Shown here: piece by piece, positions 1 through 10,395 of the stretch | How the letters are laid out: each line of letters begins with the position of its first letter | Position numbering within the stretch: the stretch's first letter is position 1 | From: Aeromonas schubertii | GTDB taxonomy: Bacteria; Pseudomonadota; Gammaproteobacteria; Enterobacterales; Aeromonadaceae | Assembly: GCF_000820105.1 (NCBI RefSeq) | Contig: NZ_CDDB01000049.1 | Coordinates: 62,001 to 126,000 of the forward strand | DNA: 64,000 nucleotides | Direction: 5' to 3' | Translations under genes and position numbers: made by a program | The notes under the pieces: model-generated | Databases searched by the model: none | Told to the model about the DNA's origin: nothing | What the model saw: only the letters and a program-made list of their open reading frames with translations

Positions 1-43
1 AAGGCGGTTCATTTTTCGTGCCGAACCTCCGCGGAGCGGCCAT
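1..43 (-). CDS. Possible 5' end of a divergent gene (rsmD position), partial
   Basis: On the minus strand an ATG at 43 opens a frame that stays open to the window edge and would encode M-A-A-P-R-R-F-G-T-K-N-E-P-P. In enterics the gene divergent from ftsY is rsmD, the 16S rRNA m2G966 methyltransferase, so position suggests that identity. Fourteen residues before any conserved domain cannot confirm it, and no convincing ribosome-binding site is visible. Confidence 0.3.
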   Translation of the reverse strand, partial: MAAPRRFGTKNEPP

Positions 44-78
44 TTTAGCAGTCCGCCGATCAAGTGAGTATTTATTAG

Positions 79-1848
79 ATGGCAAAAGGTTTGTTTTCCT
101 GGCTGGGCTTCGGCCGCAAGAAAGAAGAGGCTGAAACCAAGACGGCTCCCGAGCCCGTCATCACCGCGACCCCGGAGCCGGTTGCTCACCCCGAGCCCAC
201 CACCCCTCCCGAGCCTGCCGTCGATCCGCTTCCCGCTCCGCAAGGGAGCGCTGTGCCGGCGGCCCGGGTTGGTGATGGCATCGTTGTGGATGATGCCTGC
301 TGTGCCCCGATGGTGGAGCAGAGCGATGCCCCCATGGTGCTGGAGGAGTGTGCCTCCGAACTGGACCCGGTGATCGTCAACGAGCTGGTTGAGGATGAGG
401 CCACTCGCCTGGCCGAAGCCGCTCGCGCCGCCGAGGAAGCTCGCCTGGCCGAAGCCGCCCGCGTCGCCGAGGAAGCTCGTCTGGCCGAAGCCGCTCGCGC
501 CGCCGAGGAAGCTCGCCTGGCCGAAGCCGCCCGCGCCGCCGAGGCTGCCCGTCTGGCCGAAGCCGCCCGCGCCGCCGAGGCTGCTCGTCTGGCCGAAGCC
601 GCCCGCGCCGCCGAGGAAGCTCGTCTGGCCGAAGCCGCCCGCGCCGCCGAGGAAGTTCGTCTGGCCGAAGCCGCCCGCGCCGCCGATGCTGCCCGTCTGG
701 CCGAAGAAGCCCGCGCCGCCGAGGCCGCCCGTCTGGCCGAAGAAGCCCGCGTTGCCGAGGAAGTTCGTCTGGCCGAAGCCGCCCGCGCCGCCGAGGAAGC
801 TCGTCTGGCCGAAGCCGCCCGCGCCGCCGAGGAAGTTCGTCTGGCCGAAGAGGCCCGCGCCGCCGAGGCCGCCAGTATGGCTACCGCTGCCATCGTGGAC
901 GATAACACTCAGGAGAAACCCCAGCGAGAGGGGTTGTTCGCCCGTCTCAAGCGCAGCCTGGTGCGCACCCGTGAGAATATCGGATCCGGCTTCTTCGGCC
1001 TGTTCCGTGGCAAGAAGATCGACGATGAGCTGTTCGAGGAGCTGGAGACCCAGCTGCTGAGCGCGGATCTCGGTGTCGACACCACCACCCGTATCATCGA
1101 TGGCCTGACCCAGCACGCCAGCCGCAAGCAGCTCAAGGATGCCGAGGCGCTCTATGGCCTGCTCAAGCAGGACATGGGCGAGATGCTGGCCAAGGTTGAA
1201 CAGCCCCTGGTGATCGACACCGGCAAGAAGCCCTACGTCATCCTGATGGTGGGTGTGAACGGGGTGGGCAAGACCACCACCATCGGCAAGTTGGCCAAGC
1301 AGTTCCAGGCCGAGGGCAAGAGTGTGATGCTGGCCGCAGGTGATACCTTCCGTGCCGCTGCGGTCGAGCAGTTGCAGGTATGGGGGCAGCGCAACAATAT
1401 CCCGGTGATCGCCCAGCATACCGGCGCCGATTCGGCTTCCGTCATCTATGATGCCATCGAGGCAGCCCGCTCACGGGGTGCCGACGTGCTGATCGCCGAC
1501 ACCGCCGGCCGCCTGCAGAACAAAAACAACCTGATGGAAGAGCTCAAGAAGATAGTGCGGGTGATGAAGAAGCTCGATGAGGCGGCGCCCCACGAGATCA
1601 TGCTCACCGTCGACGCCGGCACCGGCCAGAATGCCCTGAGCCAGGCCAAGCTGTTTAGCGAGGCAGTGGGACTGACTGGCATCACCCTCACCAAGCTCGA
1701 TGGTACCGCCAAGGGGGGCGTTATCTTCGCGGTGGCGGACAAGTTCCAGATCCCCATCCGCTACATAGGGGTGGGTGAGGGGATCGACGATCTGCGCCCC
1801 TTTGTGGCCAATGACTTCATCGAGGCCCTGTTCAGCCGGGATGAGTAA
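79..1848 (+). CDS. ftsY: Signal recognition particle receptor FtsY
   Basis: FtsY is the SRP receptor GTPase that docks ribosome-nascent chain-SRP complexes at the inner membrane for co-translational insertion. The protein has 589 residues, longer than the roughly 500 of E. coli FtsY because of its N-terminal A region. Residues 1-109 are acidic and proline-rich, and residues 110-265 are 13 copies of a 12-residue Ala/Glu/Arg repeat. The NG GTPase core follows: P-loop GVNGVGKTT at 392-400, DTAGR at 474-478 and TKLDG at 538-542. The gene leads an ftsY-ftsE-ftsX cluster with rpoH downstream, as in enterics. A hairpin without a T-run (about 1855-1876) separates it from ftsE. The start has no strong ribosome-binding site. 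Confidence 0.97.
   Translation: MAKGLFSWLGFGRKKEEAETKTAPEPVITATPEPVAHPEPTTPPEPAVDPLPAPQGSAVPAARVGDGIVVDDACCAPMVEQSDAPMVLEECASELDPVIVNELVEDEATRLAEAARAAEEARLAEAARVAEEARLAEAARAAEEARLAEAARAAEAARLAEAARAAEAARLAEAARAAEEARLAEAARAAEEVRLAEAARAADAARLAEEARAAEAARLAEEARVAEEVRLAEAARAAEEARLAEAARAAEEVRLAEEARAAEAASMATAAIVDDNTQEKPQREGLFARLKRSLVRTRENIGSGFFGLFRGKKIDDELFEELETQLLSADLGVDTTTRIIDGLTQHASRKQLKDAEALYGLLKQDMGEMLAKVEQPLVIDTGKKPYVILMVGVNGVGKTTTIGKLAKQFQAEGKSVMLAAGDTFRAAAVEQLQVWGQRNNIPVIAQHTGADSASVIYDAIEAARSRGADVLIADTAGRLQNKNNLMEELKKIVRVMKKLDEAAPHEIMLTVDAGTGQNALSQAKLFSEAVGLTGITLTKLDGTAKGGVIFAVADKFQIPIRYIGVGEGIDDLRPFVANDFIEALFSRDE
406..873 (+). repeat. 36-bp tandem coding repeat in ftsY (13 units)
   Basis: Thirteen in-frame 36-base units encode variants of RLAEAARAAEEA. 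The units differ by a few substitutions (A/V, E/A, E/D). The composition predicts a highly charged continuous alpha-helix or single-helix spacer between the acidic N-terminus and the NG domain. The near identity of the units makes copy number likely to vary by slippage or recombination. Confidence 0.95.
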
Positions 1849-1896
1849 TCACAGGCGGGCTCCTTCGGGGGCCCGTACAGCTAGCGGGATGGCTAC

Positions 1897-2565
1897 ATGA
1901 TTCGTTTTGAACAGGTCAGCAAGGTCTACAGCGGTGGTCATCAGGCCTTGCAGAAGGTGAGCTTTCACCTGCGCAAGGGAGAGATGGCCTTCCTCACCGG
2001 TCACTCGGGAGCGGGCAAGAGTACCCTGCTCAAACTCATCAGCGTGATGGAACGCCCCAGCGACGGGCGTATCTTCTTCCACGGAGACGAGGTGACCCGC
2101 CTCGACCGTCGCTATATCCCCTATGTGCGGCGCCAGATCGGCATGATCTTCCAGGATCACCGCCTGCTGATGGACAGAACCGTGTTTGACAACGTTGCCC
2201 TGCCGCTGGTGATCGATGGCTATGGTCATGGGGATATAGTCCGGCGGGTGGCGGCGGCCCTCGACAAGGTGGGCCTGCTCGGCAAGGAGCGCTACCAGCC
2301 GCGTATGCTCTCCGGTGGTGAGCAGCAGCGGGTGGGGATTGCCCGTGCCATCGTCAACAAGCCGCCCCTGCTGCTGGCGGATGAGCCGACCGGTAATCTG
2401 GATCCCCAGCTCTCCATGGACATCATGCGTCTGTTTGAGGAGTTCAACCGGGTCGGGGTGTCGGTACTGATTGCCACCCATGATCTGGGTCTCATCGCCC
2501 GTATGCGTTACCGGACTCTGACGCTCAAGGCCGGTCGCATGTATTCGCAGGAGAGGGAGGCATAA
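1897..2565 (+). CDS. ftsE: Cell division ABC transporter ATPase FtsE
   Basis: FtsE is the cytoplasmic ATPase of the FtsEX complex, which acts at the septal ring and transmits ATP-driven changes through FtsX to periplasmic amidase activators. The 222-residue protein has Walker A GHSGAGKST at 35-43, the ABC signature LSGGEQQR at 138-145 and Walker B LLLADEP at about 158-164. A GGGATGG element precedes the ATG. It shares one base with ftsX (TAATG), so the two are translationally coupled. Confidence 0.97.
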   Translation: MIRFEQVSKVYSGGHQALQKVSFHLRKGEMAFLTGHSGAGKSTLLKLISVMERPSDGRIFFHGDEVTRLDRRYIPYVRRQIGMIFQDHRLLMDRTVFDNVALPLVIDGYGHGDIVRRVAAALDKVGLLGKERYQPRMLSGGEQQRVGIARAIVNKPPLLLADEPTGNLDPQLSMDIMRLFEEFNRVGVSVLIATHDLGLIARMRYRTLTLKAGRMYSQEREA

Positions 2566-3518
2566 TGGGGGTCGTCCGTCACAAGCAGCCGCCGCTGCGC
2601 CGCTTTGCCATGTATTGGGTGGATCACCTGCGTCAGGCCTTCTCCAGCCTGGGGGAGCTGTGGCGCTATCCCCTCGCGACCATGATGACGCTGGCCGTGC
2701 TCGGTGTGAGCCTGGCACTTCCCTCCTGCTTCCACGTATTGCTCAAAAACGCCGAGAAGGTGGAGAGCGGCTGGCAAGACAGCTCCCAGATCACCCTCTA
2801 CCTGCGCAAGGATCTACCCGAAGAGAACATCTTGGCGCTGCGCAAGCGCATCCTGATGTATCCCGAGGTGGACAGTGTGGACTATATGAGCCGGGACAAG
2901 TCGCTGGCCGAGTTTCGCGAACTCTCCGGTTTTGGTGATGCCCTCGACTATCTCGACGGCAATCCGCTCCCGCCCGTGCTGATCGTGGTGCCGGATCCGC
3001 GCTGGCGCAGCCCCGGCGGAGCCAGCGAGCTGCTGGCCAAGCTCAACGGAGAGAGTGGTGTCGAGCAGGGTAAGCTGGATTTGCAGTGGCTCGAGCGGCT
3101 GCAGGGGATCATCAAGCTGCTGCGTCACACCATCACGGGTATCGCCGTCTTGCTGCTGGCGGCCGTGTTGCTCATCGTCGGCAATACCTTGCGGTTGAAC
3201 ATCCTCAACCAGCGCTCCGAGATCGAGGTGCTCAAGCTGGTGGGGGCCACCGATGCCTTTATCCACCGCCCCTTCCTCTATACCGGCATCTGGTTTGGGG
3301 TCATAGGTGGCATGTTGGCCTGGTGGCTGACCGAGGTGATGGTGCTCTGGAGTGAGGGTGTGGTGAGCGATCTGGCCGGTCTCTATGGCAGCGAGTTCCG
3401 CCTGATGGGGTTGGGGTTGGTGGATGGACTCAACCTGATACTGCTCGGTGCGTTTTTGGGTCTGATTGCATCCTGGTTTTCGGTGCACCGGCATATCCGG
3501 GATATCGAACCCTCCTGA
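2565..3518 (+). CDS. ftsX: Cell division protein FtsX
   Basis: FtsX is the membrane subunit of FtsEX. The 317 residues show a cytoplasmic N-terminus, a first membrane segment near residues 40-60, a large periplasmic domain containing the LYLRKDLPEENI and VDYMSRDKSLAEF stretches typical of the family, then three C-terminal membrane segments from about residue 190. Its ATG overlaps the ftsE stop by one base. A 469-base gap separates it from rpoH. Confidence 0.95.
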   Translation: MGVVRHKQPPLRRFAMYWVDHLRQAFSSLGELWRYPLATMMTLAVLGVSLALPSCFHVLLKNAEKVESGWQDSSQITLYLRKDLPEENILALRKRILMYPEVDSVDYMSRDKSLAEFRELSGFGDALDYLDGNPLPPVLIVVPDPRWRSPGGASELLAKLNGESGVEQGKLDLQWLERLQGIIKLLRHTITGIAVLLLAAVLLIVGNTLRLNILNQRSEIEVLKLVGATDAFIHRPFLYTGIWFGVIGGMLAWWLTEVMVLWSEGVVSDLAGLYGSEFRLMGLGLVDGLNLILLGAFLGLIASWFSVHRHIRDIEPS

Positions 3519-3664
3519 TTCATTAATGATGACTTAATAGGCGGGAAAATTCGCTGGATTTTGCGATCCGGATCAAGTACAAGAAGTGCCCTCGCTGGCG
3601 GCTGATTGATTCTCGCAGTAATCTGAACAGTGGATGTCGACGGCAAGGATCTTCGAGGATCCGT

Positions 3665-3691
3665 GAACTTTCCCCCGGGGGAGGAGTCTCA
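3665..3691 (+). promoter_or_regulatory. Sigma-E-like promoter upstream of rpoH
   Basis: The -35 element GAACTT (3665-3670) is followed by a 16-base spacer and TCTCA (3687-3691). The known sigma-E consensus is GAACTT, 16-17 bases, TCTGA, so there is one mismatch. E. coli rpoH has a sigma-E promoter (P3) in the same gene context. Predicted start is near 3698. Confidence 0.6.
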
Positions 3692-3697
3692 CTTACT

Positions 3698-3825
3698 GGA
3701 TTTCTACGGGTGTGGCAAAGGGCCCTGCCTGTGTCGACTTGGCAAGCATGTGAAGGTTGCGAGCTCCGCAACAATGGACTTAGCATGCTACTTTTCAGGG
3801 GTCCTTCACTGTGACCCCTTTTTTT
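3698..3825 (+). ncRNA. Candidate sigma-E-controlled small RNA
   Basis: The interval from the predicted sigma-E start to the end of the terminator T-run is about 128 nt. It contains a GTTGCG/CGCAAC hairpin nested in an AGCATG/CATGCT stem, a short U-rich segment (ACTTTTC) and then a GGGGTC/GACCCC hairpin with seven T residues, the layout of many Hfq-binding RNAs. No open frame of note is present. I do not recognise it as a known family. It could instead be the attenuated leader of a long rpoH transcript or the tail of the ftsYEX transcript. Confidence 0.4.
3798..3825 (+). terminator. Intrinsic terminator before rpoH
   Basis: Stem GGGGTC (3798-3803) pairs with GACCCC (3813-3818) across a 9-base loop, followed by seven T residues. 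Confidence 0.85.
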
Positions 3826-3987
3826 ATGCTTATTCATTGAGAGTTCACTGGGTGATTCACAGTATGGACACCTTGCGAGTCGTCCATCGATTCACTAGCA
3901 TGAGCTGGCCCCCATTACGGGCCTTGGTTGGTAGACAGCCCCTCTGAGGGTGTTAGACTGGCCGGATTGAGAAGAAAGAGGTATTCA

Positions 3988-4836
3988 ATGGGAACTTCAT
4001 TGCAGCGCACCATGGCCTTGGTTCCGCAAGGCAGTCTGGAGAGCTATATCCAGGGGGTGAACACGATTCCTGTGCTCAGTGCAGAGGAAGAGCGCGCTCT
4101 TGCCGAGCGGCTGCAGCAGGATGGGGATCTCGAGGCTGCCCGTCAGCTGGTTATGTCCCACCTGCGCTTTGTCGTTCATGTGGCCAAGAGCTACTCCGGT
4201 TATGGCCTGCCCCAGGCCGATCTCATTCAGGAAGGTAATATCGGCCTGATGAAGGCGGTCAAGCGCTTCGATCCGAGTGTCGGAGTGCGTCTGGTCTCCT
4301 TCGCCGTGCACTGGATCAAGGCCGAGATCCACGAATATGTCCTGCGCAACTGGCGCATGGTCAAGGTGGCCACCACCAAGGCCCAGCGCAAGCTCTTCTT
4401 CAACCTGCGCAAGGCCAAGAAGCACCTCGGCTGGTTCAGTCAGGAGGAAGTGCGTGCCGTGGCCGACGATCTTGGCGTCTCCCCCGAGGAGGTGGTCGAG
4501 ATGGAAGCGCGCATGAGTGGCCATGATCAGGCCTTCGATCTGCTCGACGATGACGAGGATGGCTTCGCCCCGGTGCACTATCTGGAGGACAAGTCCTCGG
4601 ATCTGGCCAGCAATTTCGAGAGCGACAACTGGGACGATCACGCGACCAGCCGTCTCGCCTCTGCGTTGGCGACCCTGGATGAGCGCAGCCAGCACATCAT
4701 TCGCGCCCGCTGGCTGGATGAGGAGAACAAGGCGACCCTACAGGAGCTGGCCGATGCCTACGGCGTCTCTGCCGAGCGGGTACGCCAGCTCGAGAAAAAC
4801 GCCTTGAAGAAGCTCAAGGACGCCATGGATGCCTGA
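3988..4836 (+). CDS. rpoH: RNA polymerase heat-shock sigma factor RpoH (sigma-32)
   Basis: RpoH directs transcription of chaperone and protease genes during heat shock. From the ATG at 3988 the product has 282 residues, close to E. coli sigma-32 (284). An upstream in-frame TTG exists at 3928, but AGAGG before 3988 and the family length favour 3988. Visible are the region 2 core-binding stretch [20 protein letters not shown], the characteristic RpoH box QRKLFFNLR, and a region 4.2 helix-turn-helix near the C-terminus. It follows ftsYEX, the usual order, and is probably transcribed from its own promoters. Confidence 0.97.
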   Translation: MGTSLQRTMALVPQGSLESYIQGVNTIPVLSAEEERALAERLQQDGDLEAARQLVMSHLRFVVHVAKSYSGYGLPQADLIQEGNIGLMKAVKRFDPSVGVRLVSFAVHWIKAEIHEYVLRNWRMVKVATTKAQRKLFFNLRKAKKHLGWFSQEEVRAVADDLGVSPEEVVEMEARMSGHDQAFDLLDDDEDGFAPVHYLEDKSSDLASNFESDNWDDHATSRLASALATLDERSQHIIRARWLDEENKATLQELADAYGVSAERVRQLEKNALKKLKDAMDA

Positions 4837-4847
4837 TGGCATCTGCC

Positions 4848-4880
4848 AAGAACAGGGCCTGCGGGCCCTGTTCTTGTTTC
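4848..4880 (+). terminator. Terminator after rpoH
   Basis: AAGAACAGGGCC pairs with GGGCCCTGTTCTT across a short loop, followed by a T-rich segment (GTTTC). It separates rpoH from can. Confidence 0.75.
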
Positions 4881-4974
4881 CGCGGGGAGAGGTCACACCT
4901 CTGTGATGCGGGCTTGCCTGGCCAGCCATCCCCTGTGATAAGGTGCGCAGCAGAGCACGACAGGGAGAATCTTC

Positions 4975-5627
<653 letters not shown>

Positions 5628-5631
<4 letters not shown>

Positions 5632-6332
5632 CGGCACCCCGCTACCGCCAGATCCGCCAATTTGTGCTCGATGCGATCGGTCGCGGCGAGTTGAACCCGG
5701 GGGATCGCATCCCGACCGAGGCGGCCCTGTGCGACCGCTTCGCGGTTAGCCGCATGACGGTGAACAAGGCCCTGCGCGAACTGACCGCCGAGGGATGGCT
5801 GGTGCGCACCGCCGGATCCGGCAGCTTCGTGGCAGATCGCCGTGCCGAGTCGCCCCTGCTCGAGATCCGCAACATCGCGGACGAGATCGCCGAGCGCGGC
5901 GCCCGTTACAGTGCCCGGGTGATCCGGCTGGAGCAACAGAGGGCCGACGAGAAGGTGGCGGTGCAGCTTGGCCTGCGAGTTGGCGCCCCCATCTTCCACA
6001 GCCTGATCGTCCATCAGTCCGATGATGAGCCCCTCCAGCTCGAAGAGCGCTTCGTCGATGCCGAGCGCCTGCCCGGCTATGGCGAGCAGGACTTCACCAT
6101 CCTCACTCCCAACGCCTATCTGATGCAGGTCTGCCCCCTCTCCGAGATGGAGCATCTGGTGGAGGCCGTGTTGCCGAGCGCCGGTGAGGCGGCCCTGCTG
6201 CAGGTGCGGGTCGATACCCCCTGTCTGCTGCTGCATCGACGCACCTGGTCAGAGGGGGGCCTGGTCTCCTATGCCCGTCTGCTCTCGCCCGGGGATCGCT
6301 ACCGGATGCGCTCCCAGACTCGATTCACCTGA
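5628..6332 (+). CDS. hutC: Histidine utilization repressor HutC (GntR family)
   Basis: HutC is a GntR/HutC-family repressor of hut genes whose inducer is urocanate. The 234 residues contain an N-terminal winged helix (DRIPTEAALCDRFAVSRMTVNKALRE region, residues about 25-52) and a C-terminal UTRA ligand domain from about residue 90. It is encoded directly upstream of hutIGUH and overlaps can by four bases. A TGTATATACA palindrome starts just after its stop and a second sits in front of hutI. Confidence 0.94.
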
Positions 6333-6333
6333 T

Positions 6334-6343
6334 TGTATATACA
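6334..6343. promoter_or_regulatory. HutC-type operator, copy 1
   Basis: The perfect 10-base palindrome TGTATATACA begins two bases after the hutC stop codon. It matches the core reported for HutC operators (TTGTATnTACAA type). Its location upstream of a terminator is atypical for a repressor site. Confidence 0.6.
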
Positions 6344-6359
6344 TTAATCTGTTCCACTG

Positions 6360-6383
6360 ACCCGCCCGACCGGCGGGTTTTTT
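6360..6383 (+). terminator. Terminator after hutC
   Basis: CCCGCC (6361-6366) pairs with GGCGGG (6372-6377), followed by six T residues. It isolates can-hutC from hutIGUH. Confidence 0.85.
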
Positions 6384-6465
6384 GTGCCTATACTCTAAGC
6401 GTGATCGTTGTTGCAGCTTTGTAACGAGTGATCTGGTTTGCCTGTGCCACTTCCTGTATAAGAAT

Positions 6466-6475
6466 TGTATATACA
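6466..6475. promoter_or_regulatory. HutC-type operator, copy 2, in front of hutI
   Basis: An identical TGTATATACA palindrome lies immediately upstream of the hutI ribosome-binding site (GGAG at 6480-6483), well placed to block initiation of the hutIGUH transcript. Its centre is 132 bases from copy 1. Confidence 0.75.
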
Positions 6476-6489
6476 TTTCGGAGTCTGGC

Positions 6490-7713
6490 ATGAACAAGGA
6501 ATTGTTGGCCTGCGATCGGGTCTGGATCAACCTCATCCCCGCCACCATGAGCGATGGCTATGACCTCCTGGGCCCCCACGCCCTCGGCGTGAAAGCGGGC
6601 CGAGTCCACGCCCTGATCCCCATGAGCGAGCTGAGCGGGCCCTTCCCCGAGAGCTGGCAGGATATGAAGGGCCGCCTGGCGACTCCGGGGCTCATCGACT
6701 GCCACACCCACCTCATCTATGCGGGCAGCCGCGCCGCGGAGTTCGAGCAGCGGTTGCAGGGGGTCCCCTACAGCGAGATCGCCCGCCAGGGTGGCGGCAT
6801 CCTCAGCACGGTGCGTGCCACCCGTGCGGCCAGCGAGGAGGAGCTGTTCACGCTGGCGGCCAGCCGGCTCAAGAGCCTGCTGCGCGAAGGAGTCACCACG
6901 GTCGAGATCAAGTCCGGCTATGGTCTGACCCTGGAAGATGAACTCAAGATGCTGCGAGTCGCGCGCCGCCTTGGCCGCGCCCTGCCGGTGCGGATACGCA
7001 CCACCTTGCTGGCGGCCCATGCCGTGCCGCCCGAGTTCGACGCGGACGGCTGGGTTGATCTCATCTGCGACCAGCTGATCCCGCTCGCCGCCGCCGAGGG
7101 GCTGGCCGATGCGGTCGATGTTTTCTGCGAGGGGATTGCCTTCAACCTGTCCCAGTGCGAGCGAGTCTTCGCCGCTGCCCATGCCCACGGCCTGCCGGTC
7201 AAGGGGCACATGGAGCAGCTCTCCAACTTAGGCGGCAGCGCGCTCGCCGCCCGCTACCGCGCCCTCTCGGTGGATCACCTGGAACACCTGGATGCCGCCG
7301 GCATCGCCGCCCTGGCCGAGAGCGGCACGGTGGCGGTGCTGCTGCCCGGCGCCTTCTACTTCCTGCGCGACACCACCTTGCCGCCGGTGCAGGCGCTGCG
7401 TGAGGCCGGCGTGCCCATCGCGGTCGCCTCCGACATCAACCCCGGTACCTCGCCGCTGGTCTCCCTGCGTCTGGCCATGAACATGGCCTGCACCCTGTTT
7501 CGTCTCACCCCGGAGGAGGCGTTGTGCGGCGTCACCCGCCACGGCGCCACGGCGCTCGGTGAAGCAGGACTGGGCCAGCTCAAGGTGGGCATGGAGGCCG
7601 ACTTCCTGGTCTGGTCGTGCGCCCACCCGGCCGAGCTGGCCTATCAGGTCGGCGTCGACCAGCTGGTGGCGCGGGTGGTGAAAGGACAGGAAACCCTGGG
7701 AGGCCTGGTATGA
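6490..7713 (+). CDS. hutI: Imidazolonepropionase HutI
   Basis: HutI hydrolyses 4-imidazolone-5-propionate to N-formimidoyl-L-glutamate, the third step of histidine degradation. From the ATG at 6490 (GGAG six bases before) it has 407 residues. The amidohydrolase metal motif is in GLIDCHTHLIYAG, with further conserved His in KGHMEQ and SVDHLEHLD, and SDINPGTSP near the C-terminus. Its stop overlaps the hutG start (ATGA), so it is first gene of a coupled operon. Confidence 0.96.
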   Translation: MNKELLACDRVWINLIPATMSDGYDLLGPHALGVKAGRVHALIPMSELSGPFPESWQDMKGRLATPGLIDCHTHLIYAGSRAAEFEQRLQGVPYSEIARQGGGILSTVRATRAASEEELFTLAASRLKSLLREGVTTVEIKSGYGLTLEDELKMLRVARRLGRALPVRIRTTLLAAHAVPPEFDADGWVDLICDQLIPLAAAEGLADAVDVFCEGIAFNLSQCERVFAAAHAHGLPVKGHMEQLSNLGGSALAARYRALSVDHLEHLDAAGIAALAESGTVAVLLPGAFYFLRDTTLPPVQALREAGVPIAVASDINPGTSPLVSLRLAMNMACTLFRLTPEEALCGVTRHGATALGEAGLGQLKVGMEADFLVWSCAHPAELAYQVGVDQLVARVVKGQETLGGLV

Positions 7714-8648
7714 GCGAGATGCAGGTATGGCAGGGTCGTCAGGACCCGGAAGACGGCGCCCTGGCCCTGCGCTGGCACGACAAAGTTCTGCCTTGGCAAG
7801 AGGCGCAGCCCTGGCAGGGCGAGGCGCCCGGCGTGGTGCTGCTCGGCTTTGCCTGTGACGAGGGGGTACGCCGCAACAAGGGTCGGGTCGGCGCCGCCGG
7901 TGCGCCGCTGGCCATTCGCAAGCTGCTCGCCAACACCGCCTGGCACCTGAGTCAGCCTGTCTACGACGGTGGCGACGTGCGCTGTGAGGACGGCGATCTC
8001 GACGCCGCCCATGGCCGTCTGGCCGAACGGGTCGCGAGCGCGCTCGATCTGGGCCACTTCCCGTTGGTGCTGGGGGGCGGCCACGAGGTGGCCTTCGGCA
8101 GCTGGAGTGGCCTCAACCGCCATCTGGGCGGCCAGGGCAGGGTGGGCATCATCAACTTCGACGCCCACTTCGACCTGCGCATGAAGCAGGAGCAGGCGAG
8201 CTCCGGCACCCCCTTCTTCCAGATCGCCGAGCAGTGCGCGGCGCAAGGCTCCCCCTTTACCTATGCCTGCCTCGGGGTGGCCGAGACCGCCAATACTCAG
8301 GCCTTGTTCGCCCGCGCCGAGGCGCTGGGGGTATGGCACCTGCTGGATGAGGCCATGACCCAGAGCGAGCTGCCAGCCTTGCTCAACGGGCTGGATGCCT
8401 TTATCGCCCGCTGTGACCACCTCTATCTCACCATCGATCTCGACGTGCTGCCCGCCGCCGTGATGCCGGGGGTGAGTGCCCCCGCCGCCCGCGGCGTCGA
8501 GCTGGCGGTCATCGAACCGCTCATCGCCCATATCCGGGCCAGCGGCAAGCTCAGGCTCGCCGATCTGGCCGAGTACAACCCGAACCTGGATCTCGACAGC
8601 CGCAGCGCCCGCGTGGCGGCCCGTCTGGTCCATCAGTTAACCAAGTAG
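7710..8648 (+). CDS. hutG: Formimidoylglutamase HutG
   Basis: HutG cleaves N-formimidoyl-glutamate to glutamate and formamide. It is an arginase/agmatinase-type dimanganese ureohydrolase of 312 residues. Metal-binding motifs are visible in [18 protein letters not shown] and [14 protein letters not shown]. The ATG at 7710 overlaps the hutI stop by four bases. Presence of this gene indicates the formamide-releasing branch of the pathway rather than the two-step deiminase route. Confidence 0.95.
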   Translation: MSEMQVWQGRQDPEDGALALRWHDKVLPWQEAQPWQGEAPGVVLLGFACDEGVRRNKGRVGAAGAPLAIRKLLANTAWHLSQPVYDGGDVRCEDGDLDAAHGRLAERVASALDLGHFPLVLGGGHEVAFGSWSGLNRHLGGQGRVGIINFDAHFDLRMKQEQASSGTPFFQIAEQCAAQGSPFTYACLGVAETANTQALFARAEALGVWHLLDEAMTQSELPALLNGLDAFIARCDHLYLTIDLDVLPAAVMPGVSAPAARGVELAVIEPLIAHIRASGKLRLADLAEYNPNLDLDSRSARVAARLVHQLTK

Positions 8649-8676
8649 TGACCGAATCCATACACAAGGAGTGTCT

Positions 8677-10387
<1,711 letters not shown>

Positions 10388-10395
<8 letters not shown>

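Larger units (their letters stand above)
3519..3987 (+). other. ftsX-rpoH intergenic region (regulatory, putative sRNA)
   Basis: This 469-base gap has no convincing protein gene. It contains a sigma-E-like promoter (3665-3691), several hairpin-forming segments including GTTGCG-agctc-CGCAAC within an AGCATG/CATGCT stem, and a strong intrinsic terminator ending at 3825. The remaining 160 bases before rpoH must hold the proximal rpoH promoters. One candidate there is TTGGTA, 17 bases, TGTTAG at about 3926-3956, which is weak. Confidence 0.7.

Noticed and set aside
406-873. Possible CRISPR array
   Set aside because: Units are contiguous without unique spacers and are in frame with ftsY; it is a coding repeat.
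186-908. Long antisense and alternate-frame reading frames over the ftsY repeat
   Set aside because: They arise from the repetitive GC-rich code and give only low-complexity Ala/Arg/Ser or Pro/Lys/Trp translations.
3600-3830. CsrB/RsmZ-like RNA in the ftsX-rpoH gap
   Set aside because: Some GGA triplets exist but not the repeated AGGA/CAGGATG hairpin loops, and there is no GacA-type upstream box.
3630-3947. 105-residue frame between ftsX and rpoH
   Set aside because: It runs through the terminator hairpin, has no ribosome-binding site, and shows no recognisable protein features.
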